This document shows, in pieces, positions 60,925-64,000 of a stretch of DNA of 64,000 nt. The notes beneath the pieces were generated by a model. The model searched no databases, was not told the origin of the DNA, and saw nothing but the letters and a program-made list of their open reading frames with translations. The position numbers were made by a program, and so were the translations under genes. Source of the stretch: Burhinus oedicnemus (Eukaryota; Chordata; Aves; Charadriiformes; Burhinidae); assembly GCA_008921705.1 (NCBI GenBank), contig VFFE01006842.1:641321-705320 (forward strand). The letters are read 5' to 3'. Each line of letters starts with the position of its first letter. Position 1 is the stretch's first letter.

Positions 60925-61640
60925 TTACTTACACCTGGGGATCGAGGGCTCTTGCGCCCTATAGAAAGCATCCTTTAAGATCAGCCATGTCTGTTCTGCT
61001 CCCTTGTCCCTGAGGGCAGTTTCCCAGGGGGTCTTATTGACTACCTCCTTGAGGAGCTGGAACTTTGCTTTCCTAAAATTCAGGGTCCTGACTTTACTCT
61101 TCCCCTGACCCATATCCCTCAGAACTGTGAACTCCACCAGTGCATGATGACTGCAGCCCAGGCTGCCTCCAGTCTTGATGTCACCAATTAGCTCACTTGC
61201 GTTGGTGAGCATCAGGTCCAGTATTGCATCTTCTCTGGTAGGACTGTTTATTACCTGGCTTAAGAAGTTATCCTAAATACATTCCAGGAGTCTCCTGGAT
61301 TGCTACTTTTCCAGCAGTTGTTGGGGTGGTTGAAGTTCCTCAGCAGGATGAGAACCTGTGAGCACGATGCCTGCTGCAGCTGGAGTAAGAAGGCTCCATC
61401 AATAGGTTCCCCTTGATCAGGCGCCCTGTAGTAGACACCAACCACAAGGTTCCCTTTGTTGCCTCATTCTCTAATTCTTACCTAGAAGCTTTCAAGCTGC
61501 TCGTGGCTGTTCTTTAGAGACAGCTCTTCACATTCTATCCATTTCTTGATGTAGAGGGCAATGCCTCTGTCCCGCCTTTCTTGCCTGTCCCTTCTGAACA
61601 GACTGTAGCCATTGATAGCCGCACTCCAGTCATGGGACTT
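60925..61640 (-). pseudogene. CR1 ORF2 endonuclease-domain remnant
   Basis: On the minus strand from 61640: 'WDKSHDWSAAINGYSLFRRD', 'DRGIALYIKKWIECEEL', a stop near 61480, 'VGVYYRAPDQGE' at about 61405-61443, 'LLRNFNHPNNCW' at about 61318-61353, then after a frame change 'NASELIGDI' and 'GSLGCSHHALVEFTV' at about 61123-61170. The APE-type endonuclease signature is clear, but GDFNHP reads RNFNHP and the terminal SDH reads SHH, so two catalytic Asp are lost. Stops and a frameshift add to the inactivation. Confidence 0.88.
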
Positions 61641-61678
61641 GTCCCACTAAGTTTCAGTAATGGCAACTGAGCTGTAAA

Positions 61679-62614
61679 ATTAGGCACCTATATGTGAGTT
61701 ATCCTCAATAAATAAAACCTGCATGCATGACCAGTCTCATGAGACAACCACATGAAAACCAGCTGCTCTTTCCTTCTGTTGAGGTGAGTATGAAAGGAAA
61801 CTTCTGGATAAAATGTAGAAAACAGGAGGAGGACAGATTTTAACTATGGTGAGGAAAAATGTTTTCAAATGAAATTCACATCTGCCTAAGACTTTACATA
61901 GGATGTAAAAGAAACTCAGTCACTCCTATTTATAAAAGTGCCTACACTTCTAGAATCCAATGAGTTAATCCTGCTCACATCTTCTCTGTTATTCCTCCCT
62001 TCCCCAACTTGAATAAACAAAGTTTCCAAGCAGAAAGTAATATTAACGTATCAGTTACCTAAATAGCTTTATCAGCATCTTCTTCCCATTACACCCAGCA
62101 GGATGACTCTAGGTGTGTATTCTACGAGAGCTTGTTGATCTTTTTAATGCTAATTAGCCTTTGATTAGGATCTGAGAATCAAGGTAACAGGACCAGATTT
62201 TCCCACCATTGATTGATGAATTAATTAAAGGCATCTAGATGGAATTTAAAGCTGGAAATGTGCCATGCTGATTGTCCTTTAGCGTTTTGCAGGAACATTT
62301 TCAGCATTATCAATCTAACATTGTTTTACAAGATTAAGTCTTTAGGACATGGTTTAAGTGGTGGATAGGTATCTAGAAAGGCAAGTACCTCTGGGGGAAA
62401 CAGAGACTCCAACACAGTAAAGAAACAAATCTGCAGAACCCCTTATACTGACCTAATTTTCAGAATGGATGAAAACTTGTAGTTCGAAGTGATTTTAGTA
62501 CTGCATTTTGGATATTCACCTAGAGAAAACAGCACCAAGCATATCCTAAACCACGATGAGAATAAAGTTAGTGCAATCTTACATGGAGCCAAAAACCTCT
62601 CCTGCTATATCCTC
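61679..62614. other. Unannotated sequence
   Basis: AT-rich, no gene. 62130-62245 has several TAAT/ATTA motifs (for example TGCTAATTAGCC and GAATTAATTAAAGG), a composition often seen in vertebrate noncoding elements; function is not shown. A 20-base CR1-like string ('aggacatggtttaagtgg') at 62343 is too short to call. Confidence 0.4.
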
Positions 62615-62671
62615 TGCTGGTGTAAAGCAACATAGTTCCATCAATGTTATATACTTTGACAATTTATATCC
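62615..62671. repeat. Ancient palindromic amniote repeat relic
   Basis: TGCTGGTGTAAAGCAACATA, then GTTCCATCAATGTTATATAC, then TTTGACAATTTATATCC align position by position with the remembered type 'agctggtgtaaatcagcatagctccattgacttcaatggagctatgccaatttacacc'. It is thus of the same kind as 29131-29198. Confidence 0.55.
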
Positions 62672-64000
62672 AAAAAATGAACCTTCTTTTTTGGTTTTCC
62701 TGCTAGTAATTAATCTATGGATATTCCACCATTCAGTTTTGGTTTTTTTCAATGTCCCTGCTCTGACACACTGACTAACTAATTGCCTCTAGATAATAGA
62801 AAAAAATTAATAAAGAATTCTAACTTCAAAAGAACCCAGGAAGTTTTTTTTTTTCAAGAGGTTACTGAAACTTAGAATAATTTACACCAAGAGAGGCAAA
62901 ACAAAAGCTACCTGATTGTTTTTAAAATTACCCATGTGTTTTTTCCATTTTATCATAAAAAGATGTATCAGCAGGTACTAATCTTGTACAAATAACCTGC
63001 ATCTTGCCACAAGAGGATTGCTTTGACTGGCATGGATCATCCCTAAATACATGGCATGGATACAGTCATACCTAGATACAATGTTATGAAATAAATAAAA
63101 CAATTGTTAAATGGCAGATGGAAACATCATGGGTTAAAACCTAGCTGAAAAAGATTCTGCTGCTGCTTCTGACAAGACATAATGTTCTATAAAGTTGTCT
63201 AAAGAATGGCAGTTTTTTACTTACTTGTGTTTGTCTGGCTATGACAGAGTCATTCTTGGTATGCTTACAGATTTTTTTAGTATCCTCAAAGGGTATTTTA
63301 GGAAACTGCAGTGTATTTTCTATAGCCATAAAACCCACATATTTCTTATACATGAAGGGTGAATGCATCCCACCTAACTTTAGCAGTGGGATTAATCTCA
63401 CCTAACTCCAGACATCTTCAATATAGACATCTGTACCTGAGAAAGTTACCAGAGGTGCCATGCGTAGCCAAAGAAGAAAAATCAGCACTGTTGGAGTTTT
63501 TATCTAACCTGTTTTAGAGAATCTCTTGAGGATGGGATGAATTATCCCTCCAGAGTCAAGGGTTAGATCCCAGTCCAACTGCAAATAAACAGTGAGGTAT
63601 ACAAAACAGAACGGTAATATTCGCAGTTCAGTTTTTAAATGAGCAAATATTAACAAGTTCATGTGAATCAATCCCATAGCTCTAGGTGAGGGATGAACAG
63701 TACAGAAGATGTTGGGCATAAATATGAAAAACTGTTGCTTTTAAGAAATAAGAAAGGAGATAACACATTGTTTTTTAGTGTTTTCTTTCTCTTTGTGAAG
63801 AATTTTTACACAGCTTCAGATATTGAATAATACTTGTGTCTACCCTAAACATATACACATCTTTTAGTTTAACTAAATTAACTATAATTTAAATAAAATA
63901 CTAAAATAAAGCTGGTCAAATGTAGTATTTTTTAGTTCGGTGGTCAAATTAAAAAAAAAAGGGGTGACCGGTCAGTTTGGCTTGAACAGAAATGAAAACG
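62672..64000. other. Unannotated AT-rich sequence to the window end
   Basis: No gene or repeat recognised. Short minus-strand open frames at 63141-63401 and 63504-63719 have no domain. Confidence 0.45.

Larger units (their letters stand above)
59040..61678 (-). mobile_element. CR1 LINE, longest copy (2.6 kb), 5'-truncated
   Basis: Minus-strand CR1 with its 3' tail (AGAATCACAGAATCATGG) at 59041-59058 and 5' truncation near 61678, inside the endonuclease domain. It covers most of the endonuclease, the linker, the whole reverse transcriptase domain and the C-terminal region, roughly two thirds of ORF2. A deletion near 59500 removes the segment between 'LKRSMxSR' and '[11 protein letters not shown]', which elsewhere includes '[13 protein letters not shown]'. 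The sharp boundary at the 5' side and the lack of target duplication fit usual CR1 target-primed insertion. It is the same subfamily as 53330-54110. Confidence 0.96.

Noticed and set aside
62343..62364. CR1-like 20-base string ('aggacatggtttaagtgg')
   Set aside because: Resembles the end of CR1 ORF2 in the 2471 group but no neighbouring CR1 sequence supports it.
1..64000. CRISPR arrays, operons, ribosome-binding sites, phage or plasmid features
   Set aside because: The sequence is vertebrate; no regularly spaced direct repeats or bacterial gene organisation are present.

Overview
This window reads as a gene-free stretch of a bird nuclear genome. It is AT-rich, has no bacterial-style gene packing, and no open frame could be assigned to a host gene, exon or RNA gene. 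The recognisable content is transposable elements. The bird assignment rests on many CR1 LINE copies that end in the avian octamer-type tail (variants of ATTCTATG) and on ERVL-like solo LTRs with 5-bp target duplications. The 3845-5136 LTR type is one I associate with Neoaves rather than chicken (from memory, not checked).

Layout. 1-3.8 kb: single-copy sequence with a very old CR1 tail (622-699) and two avian CR1 tails (1709-1893, 2471-3026). 3.8-5.1 kb: an ERVL-like LTR bounded by ACAGT and split by a CR1 tail. 6.35-7.08 kb: a minus-strand LTR. 9.4-10.6 kb: a 1.2-kb minus CR1. 12.2-12.5 kb: a decayed CR1 endonuclease piece. 14.5-15.6 kb: the CR1 with the best-preserved reading frame. 18.6-20 kb: a CR1 tail, then one LTR inserted into another. 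25.6-26.6 and 31.2-31.8 kb: minus CR1s. 33-34.1 kb: two CR1 pieces around unclassified DNA and a 60-bp tandem repeat. 36-38.6 kb: CR1 pieces and a candidate ERVK-like LTR. 40.3-40.8 kb: an ERVL-like solo LTR. 42.7 kb: a CCCTT microsatellite. 43.6-44 kb: a MIR/L2-like relic and a CR1 tail. 47.4 and 53.3 kb: CR1s. 59.0-61.7 kb: the longest CR1, with remnants of the endonuclease and reverse transcriptase. The rest looks like unique intergenic or intronic DNA.

Nothing here works together as a pathway. The CR1 copies are 5'-truncated and inactive by visible stops, frameshifts or lost catalytic residues, and the LTRs lack internal proviral genes. The most informative signals are the nested insertions, which give relative ages; a set of short, roughly palindromic relics that I believe are pre-avian amniote repeats; and a few unclassified segments. 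I did not find a convincing new biological system.
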